From the NCBI RefSeq assembly GCF_047344985.1, contig NZ_CP178861.1, forward strand, positions 1,922,001 to 1,986,000: 64,000 bases of DNA, in the 5' to 3' direction. The notes beneath the pieces were generated by a model. The model did no database searches, was not told where the DNA came from, and was given only the letters and a program-made list of their open reading frames with translations. The position numbers were made by a program, and so were the translations under genes. Every line of letters starts with the position of its first letter. Position 1 is the stretch's first letter. Of the stretch, positions 14,192 through 22,908 are shown piece after piece. Origin of the DNA: Bdellovibrio sp047344985. GTDB lineage: Bacteria > Bdellovibrionota > Bdellovibrionia > Bdellovibrionales > Bdellovibrionaceae.

Positions 14192-15076
14192 TTAATCTCC
14201 CATGATGAAATTGGCTGTGGCTCGGCGGTTGAAATTGCAATGCGGTCCAGGAACTGGAACCCAGCTTGAAAAGAAATCCATGGCGCTGGCCAAGGCTGAG
14301 AACTCTTCAGCGCCTTCTTGAAATCCATAGCTGTCCCAGATTCCAATAGAGACATAAAATTTGGGTTTCTTTTTCCCTTTAAAATTTTTCAGAAGTCGGA
14401 TCGGATCGTGATTCTCCCAATCTTTTTGATTAAGAAAAATCGATCTGGAAATTGAAAGCATTTTTCGCACAAGTCTCGGTATCGCATGCGTGCGATAAAT
14501 ATAATTATCTATTTCTTGATTTGAAGAGTATGGACCCACGGCTGTGATCGCTGGACAAAGCAAAGCCACACGAGAGAACATCTCGGGATATTGCAAAGCG
14601 ATTTCCGCTCCGTTAAATCCACCCATGGATTGTCCAATAATGTGCCTGCGCCCGCCATTCAGTCCACCCATTTTCTTTTCCATCAATGGGATAATGCCTT
14701 TTGCAAAAAGCGGCAGAATCGGAAAACGTTTGTTGTTCACCAAAAGCCACGACGGTCCAAAAGAAATTCCCACGATCCGCGGCTTATAGCCTTTAAACTG
14801 CCACCATCGCTGAATCATCAAAGTCCCCAGACATTGTGTAAACCAAGTGTCTTCCGAGCCATTCAGCCCATGGAAGAAATAGACAATGTCGTTGTTATTG
14901 GTGGCTTCTTGATTGCGATAACAAAAGTTAAACTTTACACCTTGGAGTTTTTCAGTCCCGCAAGTGTATTTTTGCCGCTCTATTGAAACTTCATCTTGAG
15001 ATACTTCGTCAGGTTCATTTGCTCCGGAAGATACTGAAACGCACAGAAGGAGCAGAATACATGAAAAGATCTTCAT
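14192..15076 (-). CDS. Exported alpha/beta-hydrolase (esterase D/tributyrin-esterase type)
   Basis: The protein has 294 residues from the ATG at 15076, with a strong GGGGGAGG ribosome binding site; an in-frame start at 15124 would spoil the signal peptide. After a signal sequence ending near residue 19, the hydrolase fold shows YFFHGLNGSEDTW (oxyanion strand), IIGQSMGGFNGAEIAL with the nucleophile Ser in GQSMGG, an Asp-containing strand (VSIGIWDSYGF) and GPHCNFNRRA with the catalytic His. The pattern is that of the putative esterase group acting on short acyl esters. Location is periplasmic or extracellular. It precedes the KH-domain gene by three bases, an unusual pairing. Confidence 0.88.
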   Translation of the reverse strand: MKIFSCILLLLCVSVSSGANEPDEVSQDEVSIERQKYTCGTEKLQGVKFNFCYRNQEATNNNDIVYFFHGLNGSEDTWFTQCLGTLMIQRWWQFKGYKPRIVGISFGPSWLLVNNKRFPILPLFAKGIIPLMEKKMGGLNGGRRHIIGQSMGGFNGAEIALQYPEMFSRVALLCPAITAVGPYSSNQEIDNYIYRTHAIPRLVRKMLSISRSIFLNQKDWENHDPIRLLKNFKGKKKPKFYVSIGIWDSYGFQEGAEEFSALASAMDFFSSWVPVPGPHCNFNRRATANFIMGD

Positions 15077-15120
15077 AGCCTCCCCCTCTGCTAGCAGAGT
15101 CCCTTGAGGCATTTGAAAAA

Positions 15121-15519
15121 TCAATTTGCAATATCGAAATCTTCTTGGACTCTGTCTTTAGACACCAACACTTGTTCACCGGTGTTAAGACATTTTAGAT
15201 AGAAGTGATTGTAACCTCTGTTAGTGATCACAAAACGACGCGGATTTTTTGGTGTCAGTTTTTTCGCCAACACAGATCCGACATCCAACGTTTCATATTT
15301 ACGCAAAAGCTTTTCAGAAACATTATTGCGTACGAAATGAAGCCACAAAGCCGCAGATAAAATTGCAACGGCAACCACATAGGGCAAAACCCAATGAATC
15401 TTGTTATTCATCAAAGCCGTGAAAGACACCGGCGCCAGCACAGAAACTAGAACGATCGCTGCCGTCAGGATTCGCTCTTGTTTTTGGTATTTTTTAAATT
15501 CTTCGACGAAAGAAGACAT
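15121..15519 (-). CDS. Two-helix membrane protein of unknown function
   Basis: The 132-residue protein has hydrophobic segments at about 17-38 and 43-62, then a cytosolic C-terminal half containing RRFVITNRGYNHFYLKCLNTGEQVLVSKDRV, a small beta-rich region. I do not recognise a family. The ATG follows GAGGCC and the stop lies 44 bases before the esterase start on the same strand, so it may be the first gene of a three-gene unit with the esterase and the KH protein. Confidence 0.75.
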   Translation of the reverse strand: MSSFVEEFKKYQKQERILTAAIVLVSVLAPVSFTALMNNKIHWVLPYVVAVAILSAALWLHFVRNNVSEKLLRKYETLDVGSVLAKKLTPKNPRRFVITNRGYNHFYLKCLNTGEQVLVSKDRVQEDFDIAN

Positions 15520-15670
15520 GAAGAGGCCTCGCTACATTCACTAGGTAGACAACTATAGAATCACGAATGGTTAAAAAAGTGCGAGTCCAGATTTGGTTAT
15601 TTTGATGATGTCGTGCAATACAGGCTGACAGCCCATTTCACGTAAGGTGAGCTTAAAGAACGAGGTGAAA

Positions 15671-16369
15671 ATGAAACTACTGAAAACCGCTTTTATCTTA
15701 TCATTTGTTGGGATTTCGTCAGCATTCGCTCAAGATCCTGTTTGCCAGAATAAAGTTGAAAGAGGCGGCAGCATTCAAGTACAAATGCGCCCTACTGGAA
15801 ATGGAGAATGTTTCGTATCTGTTCACAGTTTCAAAACGTCAGGTCTAGTTTATCGCGATTATCTTTTTTCAAAAGATGGCAACTTCATGGTGTTTAATTC
15901 ATACGGTGACGGCTCCATCTCTGAAACAACAGGGGCCCGTGAGTTCTTTCTTTTCCCACACCGTAACGTAATTCCGCAATTCAACTGGAATAGTGAAACT
16001 CGTCGTCTTGAAGTCACGGCGGTCGACGGACACGTTTATCATTTCGATTATGAAACAGCAGAGATCGCAGAGATTTCGGATGCGAAAGTCACAGTGGCTT
16101 CGAGTGTGAACCCCAACAATCGCGGAGGGGTTGAAATTAAAAACTATAAAGGTTTAATTTTGGATGCGGGATTCACGATGGGTCGAGCTCCAACAGAGAA
16201 CATGAAGGCGACCTCTGTCTTTACAGATGAAAATGGCAAGACATGCAAAGTGTATAACGGTGACATCTTCGAACTCACTTCAACAGGAGATGTACGTCTC
16301 AGTGTCACGGATCAGGAGTTAGCAACCTTCCTAAAAAAGCGCTGTCCACAGATCAAATTTGCTCCCTAA
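15671..16369 (+). CDS. Exported protein of unknown function
   Basis: The protein has 232 residues from the ATG at 15671, preceded by GAGGTG. A signal peptide ends near residue 20 (SSAFAQ). The mature protein has four Cys residues (DPVCQN, GECFVS, KTCKVY, KRCPQI), probably two disulphides, and a beta-rich middle with FSKDGNFMVFNSYGDGS and HFDYETAEI. No recognised family. It is a single gene followed by a modest inverted repeat (AACGCTCC / GGGGCGTT near 16410-16435) that lacks a T-run. Confidence 0.82.
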   Translation: MKLLKTAFILSFVGISSAFAQDPVCQNKVERGGSIQVQMRPTGNGECFVSVHSFKTSGLVYRDYLFSKDGNFMVFNSYGDGSISETTGAREFFLFPHRNVIPQFNWNSETRRLEVTAVDGHVYHFDYETAEIAEISDAKVTVASSVNPNNRGGVEIKNYKGLILDAGFTMGRAPTENMKATSVFTDENGKTCKVYNGDIFELTSTGDVRLSVTDQELATFLKKRCPQIKFAP

Positions 16370-16529
16370 ACAGGTGAGATCATTAAATTTTACGAGCAAC
16401 GCTCCTGTGACAAAAGGGGCGTTACTGTCTAGTCTCTAACAGCTCATTTCGCATATAAAGCTTCTGGGAGGGGTATAAAATCTGCACCTCCCCGCCTTGT
16501 TAATATTTTAATATTCTTGGAGGTTTTTT

Positions 16530-16970
16530 ATGCGTAAGTCTTTGATCGTTTTGGCTCTTCCTTTTTTATTTGCTGCTCAGGCACAGGCTTCAGCCTTTGA
16601 TTCTTTGAATGATCAAAAACTTCAAGAGCAGGCTTATACACTTTTGGAAAACAATGCAGATTCTATCAGAATGTCAGGTGACGTTCATGACAGCGAAAGA
16701 CTTTCAGACATCTTAGGAAAAGTAAGAGCCTATAATGATGAAATTTTAAAACGCCTTGAAGAAGGGCGCGATATCGAAAATCTGGAAAGCCCGATTTCGG
16801 GTGTCGATACAAAATGCCAAATTCAACAAGATGAAAAGACAGCTGATTGCACTCTGTTTATTTCTTACCGTCCTATGGGAGAAACAGGCGTCCAATTCAC
16901 AGTGCTTCTAGATGCGCAAAAGAACGCCGTAGACATCGTCCGCAGCGTTCTTGTTTCACGTGGTGACTAA
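16530..16970 (+). CDS. Exported protein of unknown function
   Basis: The 146-residue protein has a signal peptide ending near residue 20 (AQAQA). Residues 25-75 are an amphipathic helical region (LENNADSIRMSGDVHDSERL) and the rest is beta-rich with two Cys residues (TKCQIQ and ADCTLF) about ten residues apart, a likely disulphide. No family recognised. TTGGAGG precedes the ATG at good spacing and an AT-rich region upstream (TTAATATTTTAATAT) could hold the promoter. Its stop codon abuts the stop codon of the converging M28 peptidase gene, with no space for a separate terminator. Confidence 0.82.
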   Translation: MRKSLIVLALPFLFAAQAQASAFDSLNDQKLQEQAYTLLENNADSIRMSGDVHDSERLSDILGKVRAYNDEILKRLEEGRDIENLESPISGVDTKCQIQQDEKTADCTLFISYRPMGETGVQFTVLLDAQKNAVDIVRSVLVSRGD

Positions 16971-19898
16971 TTATTCTTTTAGCTTAGGCGTGATCTTAAG
17001 ATCGATCACCTTGCCATCACGAAGCACCTTCATCACGGTTTCTTTGTTAGGTTTCACCGATTGAAGAGTGTAAACGTAATCGTAAAGGTTTTCGATCTTA
17101 GTTCCGTCAAACTCAACGATAATATCTTTTTCTTTAATGCCGGCTTTTTCAGCCGGACTTTCTTTCGATGCTCCCGTGACGCGAACACCTTTCACACCTT
17201 CTTGCGAATAATCAGGAATAGTTCCCAAGTACACACGGAAGGTGCGGCCTTCAAGTTTGTTTTGTGAACTGGCGACCTTCACATATTTCACCATAGGCAC
17301 TTTAGAATCGCTTAAAAGGTCCGTGAAGCCCTGAACGGCCTTAAGAACTTTAACAACCCCTTCATAGTTTACAAGATCGGCTGTGTCGCGAGGCGTGTGA
17401 TATTCACCGTGAGAGCCCGTAAAGAAATTCGCCGTCGGAACGCCCGCCATATAAAAGGACATGGAGTCTGTTGGCAAATAAGGATCTTCTTGCACGATCA
17501 TCGGAACTGCTGTGCGAATGCCTACTTCTTCGGCCAACTGTGACCATGTATTTCCTGAACCCAAACCTTGAACAAAGACACGGCCGTTGAGGCGACCGAT
17601 CATGTCCATGTTGATATAAGCTGAGATATTATGTTTCACCATATCTTTAGTGAAATGAGATGAGCCCAAGTTACCAAGCTCTTCGCCTGACCAAACGGCA
17701 AAGTACAAATTCTTTTGCAGCTTATGGGGAGAATTCTTTTTTAGATCAGCATAGTAATGGGCGAGTTCCATCACACCAGAGACACCTGAAGCATTGTCAT
17801 CAGCACCAAAGTGCGAACGACCCATTTCAGCGCCACGAGCAAGACTGCTTCCAAACTGTCCATGACCTAAGTGATCTCCGTGAGCGCCGATCATCACAGA
17901 AGAAGTCGCACCTTTGACAGCGAGCTTCGCCAAGACATTCGTGCCTTGCGATTTTTTGAAATGCAGATCGACTTTGGCTTTCAAATAAGCAGAAGGAATT
18001 GTGATACCCTCAAGAACTTCCCCACGGTCGAGTTTCTTTTGGAGTGCGCTTAGATTGTGACCCGCATATTTCACAAGGTCTGTGGCTGCATTTGTCGAAA
18101 GACGGATCACCGCAAGCGTGCTTTCAGAAAGCGACCCTTCAAACTTAATCTGTCCGAATTTCTCTGGCAGACCGCTTTCAACACCATTTGCGACAAGAAT
18201 GCCAATCGCCCCTTCATTTCTTGCGACAGTCACCTTATGTTGCAAACGAGAATACAAATTTAAATAATGGCGACGCTGCGAGGGAACGTCTGCAGGAAGG
18301 TCATTAAGGACTAAAACCCATTTTCCTTTAACATCAAGACCTTTGTAGGAATTGTATTCTGTCTCTTTATCACTAGCTGGAGCTTTGATGCCATAACCTG
18401 CAAACACAATCGGAGCTTCCCTGAACTCACCTGTCTTTGAGAATGAAATCGGTTCGAAGTCTTTAGAAACTTCGTATTTCTTTTGATAAGAACCAACGAC
18501 TTCAAGTGAATTCTGAGGTCCTAGCTCCACACCTGAAGTGAATTCGAAAGTCTGAAAGAACGAGCCATTAGGACCGGCACCTTCAAGCCCCCAAGACTTA
18601 AAGAGTTGCGCGAGCTTTTCTGTATAAATCTTTTCTTCGCCTGAACCTGTGCCACGTCCTTGGAATTCTGGAGAGGCCAAGTAGTAAACCCATTTCTTTA
18701 CGTCATCCACTTTAACTTCTGGAGACAAAGAGCCCGCGGCCGGATCTTGTGCAGAAAGACCTAGAAGTTTTCTCGCTAAGACATCGTCCCATTTTGCGAT
18801 CATGATTTGTGATTCGCCTTTTTCATTTCGATGAGTCCAGGAAAGGCTGTTGCCATCGGGAGTAAATACCGGAAGACCATCAAAGCCATCATCAAAAGTC
18901 ACGCGCACTGGAGCCTTTGTTCCCTTAGCATCCACAATGAAAAGTTCAAAGTTGGAGTAACCAAGAACACTGGACCCGAAGATAATGTAATCTCCTGATG
19001 GATGAAAAAAAGGCGCCCAAGACATGGATTTTAATTGCGTGACTTGTTTTTGTTCAGAGCCATCCACGTTCATCGTGTAGATCTCTGCTGTCGCGCCATT
19101 TGGTGAGAAACGACGCCACGTGATCTTCTTACCATCAGCGCTAAAGAACGGCCCCCCATCATAACCTTTTGAAGTCGTCAGGCGTTTTACTTGAGTGCCG
19201 TCAGCCTTCATGATGTAGATGTCCATCATGTAGGAAGGATCTTGTTCAAAGAACTTCTTATCTTCACCTTCTAATTTTTCTGTGTAGCCCGCACGATTGG
19301 AAGCAAAGGCAATCCACTGGCCGTCGGGAGAGTAAGAACCCTCGGCATCGTAACCTTTTGAAGTCGTTAAGCGCTGAATGTTTTTACCATGAAGATCGGA
19401 AGAGAAAATATCGTAGTTCTCATCAAAGCTCCAAGAGTAGCGAGCTTTCACGGCCTTCTTGCGGTTTTCATATTCTTCCGCTGTTTTCTTTTTCGTCTCT
19501 GGATCTAAATGTGTCGAAGAATAAAGAACCTTCTTCATGGATGGATGAATCCAGCCACACGTTGTTTTACCAGCGCCTGGGGAAACGCGCGTACTTTCAC
19601 CCGTCACAAGATCAATCACAAACATCTGGTAAAATGGATTTCCCGGTTCGCGTTCGCTTTGGAAGATCATCTTCTTACCGTCAGGACTGAAATACCCCTC
19701 GCCCGACTTTGGACCTACAAAAGTCAACTGGCGGGCTTCGCCGACAAGAGCATTCTTTTCACTCGAGAAAGCACCAGAAGCAACCGGAGTCTCAGAGGGA
19801 GATTTTGTGGGTTTGGCTTCCTTAAATTGACAGGAAGTTAACGAAGAAACAAGAGGGAAAATGCAGCTAACTGTAAGAAGAACTTTCACTTTTTTCAT
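16971..19898 (-). CDS. Lipoprotein: TolB-like propeller + M28 aminopeptidase with PA domain + PDZ
   Basis: The 975-residue lipoprotein has lipobox LTSC with Cys23. Residues about 55-370 repeat TolB/WD40-like blades (GEGYFSPDGKKMIFQS, SYSPDGQWIAFASNR, FFSADGKKITW). Residues about 380-860 are an M28 metallopeptidase with an inserted protease-associated domain: GAHGDHLG (His), FGADDNASG (Asp), WSGEELG (Glu-Glu), NMDMIGR (Asp) and EYHTPRD (His) supply the two-zinc site. A PDZ domain (SPAEKAGIKEKDIIVEF) ends the protein. The family cleaves peptides from the N-terminus; the propeller and PDZ probably select substrates. The TolB-M28-PDZ order in one lipoprotein suggests envelope or prey-protein degradation. 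It is a single gene convergent with its neighbour. Confidence 0.93.
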   Translation of the reverse strand: MKKVKVLLTVSCIFPLVSSLTSCQFKEAKPTKSPSETPVASGAFSSEKNALVGEARQLTFVGPKSGEGYFSPDGKKMIFQSEREPGNPFYQMFVIDLVTGESTRVSPGAGKTTCGWIHPSMKKVLYSSTHLDPETKKKTAEEYENRKKAVKARYSWSFDENYDIFSSDLHGKNIQRLTTSKGYDAEGSYSPDGQWIAFASNRAGYTEKLEGEDKKFFEQDPSYMMDIYIMKADGTQVKRLTTSKGYDGGPFFSADGKKITWRRFSPNGATAEIYTMNVDGSEQKQVTQLKSMSWAPFFHPSGDYIIFGSSVLGYSNFELFIVDAKGTKAPVRVTFDDGFDGLPVFTPDGNSLSWTHRNEKGESQIMIAKWDDVLARKLLGLSAQDPAAGSLSPEVKVDDVKKWVYYLASPEFQGRGTGSGEEKIYTEKLAQLFKSWGLEGAGPNGSFFQTFEFTSGVELGPQNSLEVVGSYQKKYEVSKDFEPISFSKTGEFREAPIVFAGYGIKAPASDKETEYNSYKGLDVKGKWVLVLNDLPADVPSQRRHYLNLYSRLQHKVTVARNEGAIGILVANGVESGLPEKFGQIKFEGSLSESTLAVIRLSTNAATDLVKYAGHNLSALQKKLDRGEVLEGITIPSAYLKAKVDLHFKKSQGTNVLAKLAVKGATSSVMIGAHGDHLGHGQFGSSLARGAEMGRSHFGADDNASGVSGVMELAHYYADLKKNSPHKLQKNLYFAVWSGEELGNLGSSHFTKDMVKHNISAYINMDMIGRLNGRVFVQGLGSGNTWSQLAEEVGIRTAVPMIVQEDPYLPTDSMSFYMAGVPTANFFTGSHGEYHTPRDTADLVNYEGVVKVLKAVQGFTDLLSDSKVPMVKYVKVASSQNKLEGRTFRVYLGTIPDYSQEGVKGVRVTGASKESPAEKAGIKEKDIIVEFDGTKIENLYDYVYTLQSVKPNKETVMKVLRDGKVIDLKITPKLKE

Positions 19899-19960
19899 AG
19901 TGCGTGTAGCCTAAAAGGAGGGCTTTCCTAAGTCAACTCAAGCAAAGGAAAAGAAACTAT

Positions 19961-20614
19961 ATGATGCGCACGTTTCATGGAATTATCATTTCCCTTTCAC
20001 TGACGGCCTGTGCAAGCACTTCTCCCTATGCACTGTCTTCGCTGAGCTACTCTGAAAAAGATTTAAAAGCGGCACCCAGCCGTGGTGTTGCTTCGGTGGA
20101 CTCTAAAAAAGATAATAATAAATCCTATCTTTCCTTAGAACTTCCTTATCCGGCGTTTGAGAAACTTCGCGGAGACGTTGAAAAAACTCAACACGTGTCT
20201 TTGCAACATCGCGGAGAAGCTCACATCACAGTGATCACGCCGCCGGAGTATAAGAAAATCCAAAAGAAAGTTTCGATGAAAGAAATCAATGCTCTAGCAA
20301 GCGAAATGGGTTTGCAGAAGGCGCCTTACAAACTTTTGTGCGTGGGAAAAGGTTCCATTAAAGATCACGGTAAAGATGAATCGACATATTATGCCGTTGT
20401 TGAATCCGATCGTCTTTTCCAGATTCGCAAAGCCGTGCACTTGCTTTACACTTCCAAAGGTGGAAAAGCCGAAGACTTCAATCCGGAAGCCTTTTATCCG
20501 CATGTGACATTAGGATTTACACAAAGAGATCTTCACTTGGAAGATGGTGTGATTAAGGACGCAAGTTCTTGTATCTACTCTTTGCGTCCTCACGATGAAA
20601 CGAAAACTCAGTAA
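19961..20614 (+). CDS. Lipoprotein with 2H-phosphoesterase-like motifs
   Basis: The 217-residue protein has lipobox LTAC (Cys17). The mature part carries two HxT motifs about 90 residues apart: AHITVITP with His88-Ile-Thr90 and YPHVTLGF with His181-Val-Thr183. Paired HxT/S motifs in this context are the signature of the 2H phosphoesterase superfamily (2'-5' RNA ligase/cyclic phosphodiesterase and relatives), which act on cyclic phosphates or 2'-5' bonds. A membrane-anchored periplasmic 2H enzyme is uncommon; nucleotide scavenging is one possible role. It is divergent from the M28 lipoprotein (62 bases apart) and overlaps the 3' end of the next gene by seven bases. Fold likely, substrate unknown. 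Confidence 0.75.
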   Translation: MMRTFHGIIISLSLTACASTSPYALSSLSYSEKDLKAAPSRGVASVDSKKDNNKSYLSLELPYPAFEKLRGDVEKTQHVSLQHRGEAHITVITPPEYKKIQKKVSMKEINALASEMGLQKAPYKLLCVGKGSIKDHGKDESTYYAVVESDRLFQIRKAVHLLYTSKGGKAEDFNPEAFYPHVTLGFTQRDLHLEDGVIKDASSCIYSLRPHDETKTQ

Positions 20615-21045
20615 GTCTTAGAAAGGGCGCGATCTAAATTTTCATTCGCGCCTGAGCCTGGTCCCAACCACAATGTGGTTTCTTCAATCAAAGAACCATC
20701 TTCGAAACGGCAGATATTAAAACTCTGCCCTTGCGTGTCTTTACCGGTCACAAGCTCCGCATCGAAGGCCCCACAAACTCCACCGCGAGGTGAAGAGGAG
20801 TTTCTATTTTTATAAGCTTGAACAGCCTCTGTAGGACCTGCATTTGTTTTAAAAAGGAAGAAAGCCTCAGCTCCGATACCAGCATCTCCGAATAGGCACA
20901 TGGAAAGTTCGTCTGAACCGCCTTTAAGAACCCAGAATTGGCCTTGATCGATACGGCAAGTTCTCATCCAAGGGTTGTTGTTAGCTGCCCAAGATGCCGC
21001 GCCCAAAGAAATCATCATGAATGAAAGAAATAAAACTCTCATCAT
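20608..21045 (-). CDS. Small exported Cys-containing protein
   Basis: The 145-residue protein has a signal peptide ending near residue 20 (ASWAAN). The mature part has four Cys (RTCRID, SMCLFG, GVCGAF, NICRFEDGS) consistent with two disulphides. The ending, ICRFEDGSLIEETTLWLGP, loosely recalls short DUF333-type exported proteins, but the match is not firm. It converges with the 2H lipoprotein gene and overlaps it by seven bases at the stop codons. The ATG lies after a weak GGGGG stretch. Function unknown. Confidence 0.75.
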   Translation of the reverse strand: MMRVLFLSFMMISLGAASWAANNNPWMRTCRIDQGQFWVLKGGSDELSMCLFGDAGIGAEAFFLFKTNAGPTEAVQAYKNRNSSSPRGGVCGAFDAELVTGKDTQGQSFNICRFEDGSLIEETTLWLGPGSGANENLDRALSKTY

Positions 21046-21112
21046 CCCCCCAAAGAACTGGTAAAATATGTTTCAAGGAATATAACAGCACAAAGGTCGG
21101 GGCAAGCATTCA

Positions 21113-22285
21113 ATGCCAAACTTGTTAGAAAAAGAGAACTTTGACAGAGACACCAAGGTGCTTTGTCCCTACAAAGATGTTTGCTCGGGATGTCAATCCC
21201 TGGAAGTGCCTTATGGAGCGCAGACCGACGCCAAAAAAACTCAATTATTAGAACTATTTAGGGGTCAGAACTTATCCTATTTAAAGCCTCTCAAAGTGCT
21301 CTCAGCAGGGCCCGCATACTTGCGTGATCGGTTGGATTTCAGCCTCGAAAATGGCCGCTTCGGTCTTTACCACAAAGGCCAGCGCGAGATCGTAGACCTT
21401 GAAACTTGTGCACAGCTTTCACCCGCTTTGCAAGAGTGGCTCACGGAGTTTCGCAAGATTCAATGGCCTTTTGCAAAGGGCTCCATCCGTTTGAGAGTTG
21501 GCCCTGAAGGACAAAGGGGGGTGTGGCTTGATTTCGCCAACGTCGATATTAAAACATTGCTCGATGAGAAAAATATTCTGAGAGGACTTCAAGAGAAAGC
21601 CTTTGTTGAAATCGGACAACGCCGCAAAGTTCCTGTTTGGAATGGACAAGAATACAAACTTCGCGATCCGGAATTAAACGTGTGGTTCCAGACTTGGATG
21701 AAAGATCGCCCTGTGGATCTTTACTGCCAGGTTGCGAGTTTCACGCAGCCGAGTCTTCGTGCAAATAAAATTATTTGCGATGTGATTAACGGATGGATTG
21801 AGTCTTTTCCCAAAGCGCGCCTCATTGAGTTTGGTTCCGGCATTGGAAATCTCACACTCCCAGCCTTGGCAGCGTCTGAGCATCTGACAGCTTGTGAAAT
21901 TGATGAGTTGTCGCTGGAAGGTTTGCAAAAAACTTTAGAAAATCTACCGCCAAGTCTGCAATCTTTGCGCGAGAAAATTGAAATTCATCGGGGAGATTTT
22001 CAGAAAAAACTAACAAAAGATTTTTCTGAGTTTGACGGCGTTTTAGCAAATCCTCCCCGTTCGGGTCTTATGGGATTTTTAAATCCGCTGGAAGAATTAT
22101 CGGAAGAACAACGCCCGCCGTTTTTTATTTATATGTCATGCTTTCCTGAATCTATGGTGAAGGATTTAGAGCGCTTACAGAAATGCGGATACTCGATCGA
22201 AGAATGTTTCATCATCGACCAGTTTCCGCAAACAGCGCACTATGAAGTGTTAACTTTACTTCAAAGAAAAAAGACGGAGACCTGA
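21113..22285 (+). CDS. TrmA/RlmD-family uracil-5 RNA methyltransferase
   Basis: The 390-residue protein has the iron-sulphur Cys cluster near the N-terminus (CPYKDVCSGCQ), no obvious TRAM domain before it, and a C-terminal SAM-binding Rossmann fold: IEFGSGIGNLTLPAL (motif I), CEIDELS, GVLANPPRSGL (the NPPR substrate motif) and YMSCFPESMVKDL with the catalytic Cys. These enzymes make m5U in tRNA (TrmA) or 23S rRNA (RlmC/RlmD); which base is targeted here cannot be decided from the sequence. The reading frame overlaps the 3' end of the RDD-family gene on the other strand by 30 bases. A complete family-length protein. Confidence 0.88.
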   Translation: MPNLLEKENFDRDTKVLCPYKDVCSGCQSLEVPYGAQTDAKKTQLLELFRGQNLSYLKPLKVLSAGPAYLRDRLDFSLENGRFGLYHKGQREIVDLETCAQLSPALQEWLTEFRKIQWPFAKGSIRLRVGPEGQRGVWLDFANVDIKTLLDEKNILRGLQEKAFVEIGQRRKVPVWNGQEYKLRDPELNVWFQTWMKDRPVDLYCQVASFTQPSLRANKIICDVINGWIESFPKARLIEFGSGIGNLTLPALAASEHLTACEIDELSLEGLQKTLENLPPSLQSLREKIEIHRGDFQKKLTKDFSEFDGVLANPPRSGLMGFLNPLEELSEEQRPPFFIYMSCFPESMVKDLERLQKCGYSIEECFIIDQFPQTAHYEVLTLLQRKKTET

Positions 22286-22885
22286 GAAGATACCCGGAAG
22301 GTCTCTTCCTAAAGCCAATGAAAGAATTGGCAGCGTGATAACACCTGTTAGTAAAATCAAAGTGCTACGCAAGGCTACTTTCAAAATATAACCGGATTGC
22401 AGGCGTTCATGAGGTTGTCCTAAACGCAGATCACAAGCCCATTCGCCGATGGTTGACCCCATAAAGCTGCGAATGGCGATCATATAAAGCCAACCACAGA
22501 CGAAAAACACTTCCGCAAAGAAGATCAACTGATGTTGACTGTGCTTAAAACCACCTAAGAGCGCACCGAATGATGTTTTCACAATCATTGAAAACGCCAA
22601 AAGAAAAACACAGCTTGCTGAAACTAAAATCAAGGCATCAATAAAAGAAGCCAACCACGACCACAAAGCGAGTTTATAGCCTTTGCGACGCGCAGAAGGA
22701 CCACTGTGAAAGCCTGTGCTCTCAAACTGCAAACCTTTGCGATCTTTAAAAAGATTATTGATTTTAGAAGGCGCAGGTTCTGGACGACGGCGACGGATCG
22801 CCGGGCCCCTTAACGGCACAGGGGCTTCTCTTTTTTGAGGAGCCCGCTGTGGAGTGATTTTATCGTTTTGTTTATCGATATACAT
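22256..22885 (-). CDS. RDD-family membrane protein
   Basis: The 209-residue protein has a basic, Pro/Arg-rich N-terminal 60 residues, then the RDD domain: LALWSWLASFIDALIL with the Asp in the first helix, a second helix (LLGGFKH loop, then IFFAEVFFVCGWLYMI), STIGEWACDLRL (the conserved GE..LRL turn) and two further helices. RDD proteins are small membrane proteins, some linked to ion transport, most without known role. The long soluble basic N-terminus is unusual and could bind a negatively charged partner. The gene follows the 600-residue exported-protein gene by 23 bases on the same strand, and overlaps the converging methyltransferase gene by 30 bases. Confidence 0.85.
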   Translation of the reverse strand: MYIDKQNDKITPQRAPQKREAPVPLRGPAIRRRRPEPAPSKINNLFKDRKGLQFESTGFHSGPSARRKGYKLALWSWLASFIDALILVSASCVFLLAFSMIVKTSFGALLGGFKHSQHQLIFFAEVFFVCGWLYMIAIRSFMGSTIGEWACDLRLGQPHERLQSGYILKVALRSTLILLTGVITLPILSLALGRDLPGIFSGLRLFSLK

Positions 22886-22908
22886 CCGTGTGTCTCTTTT
22901 CAGAGAGC

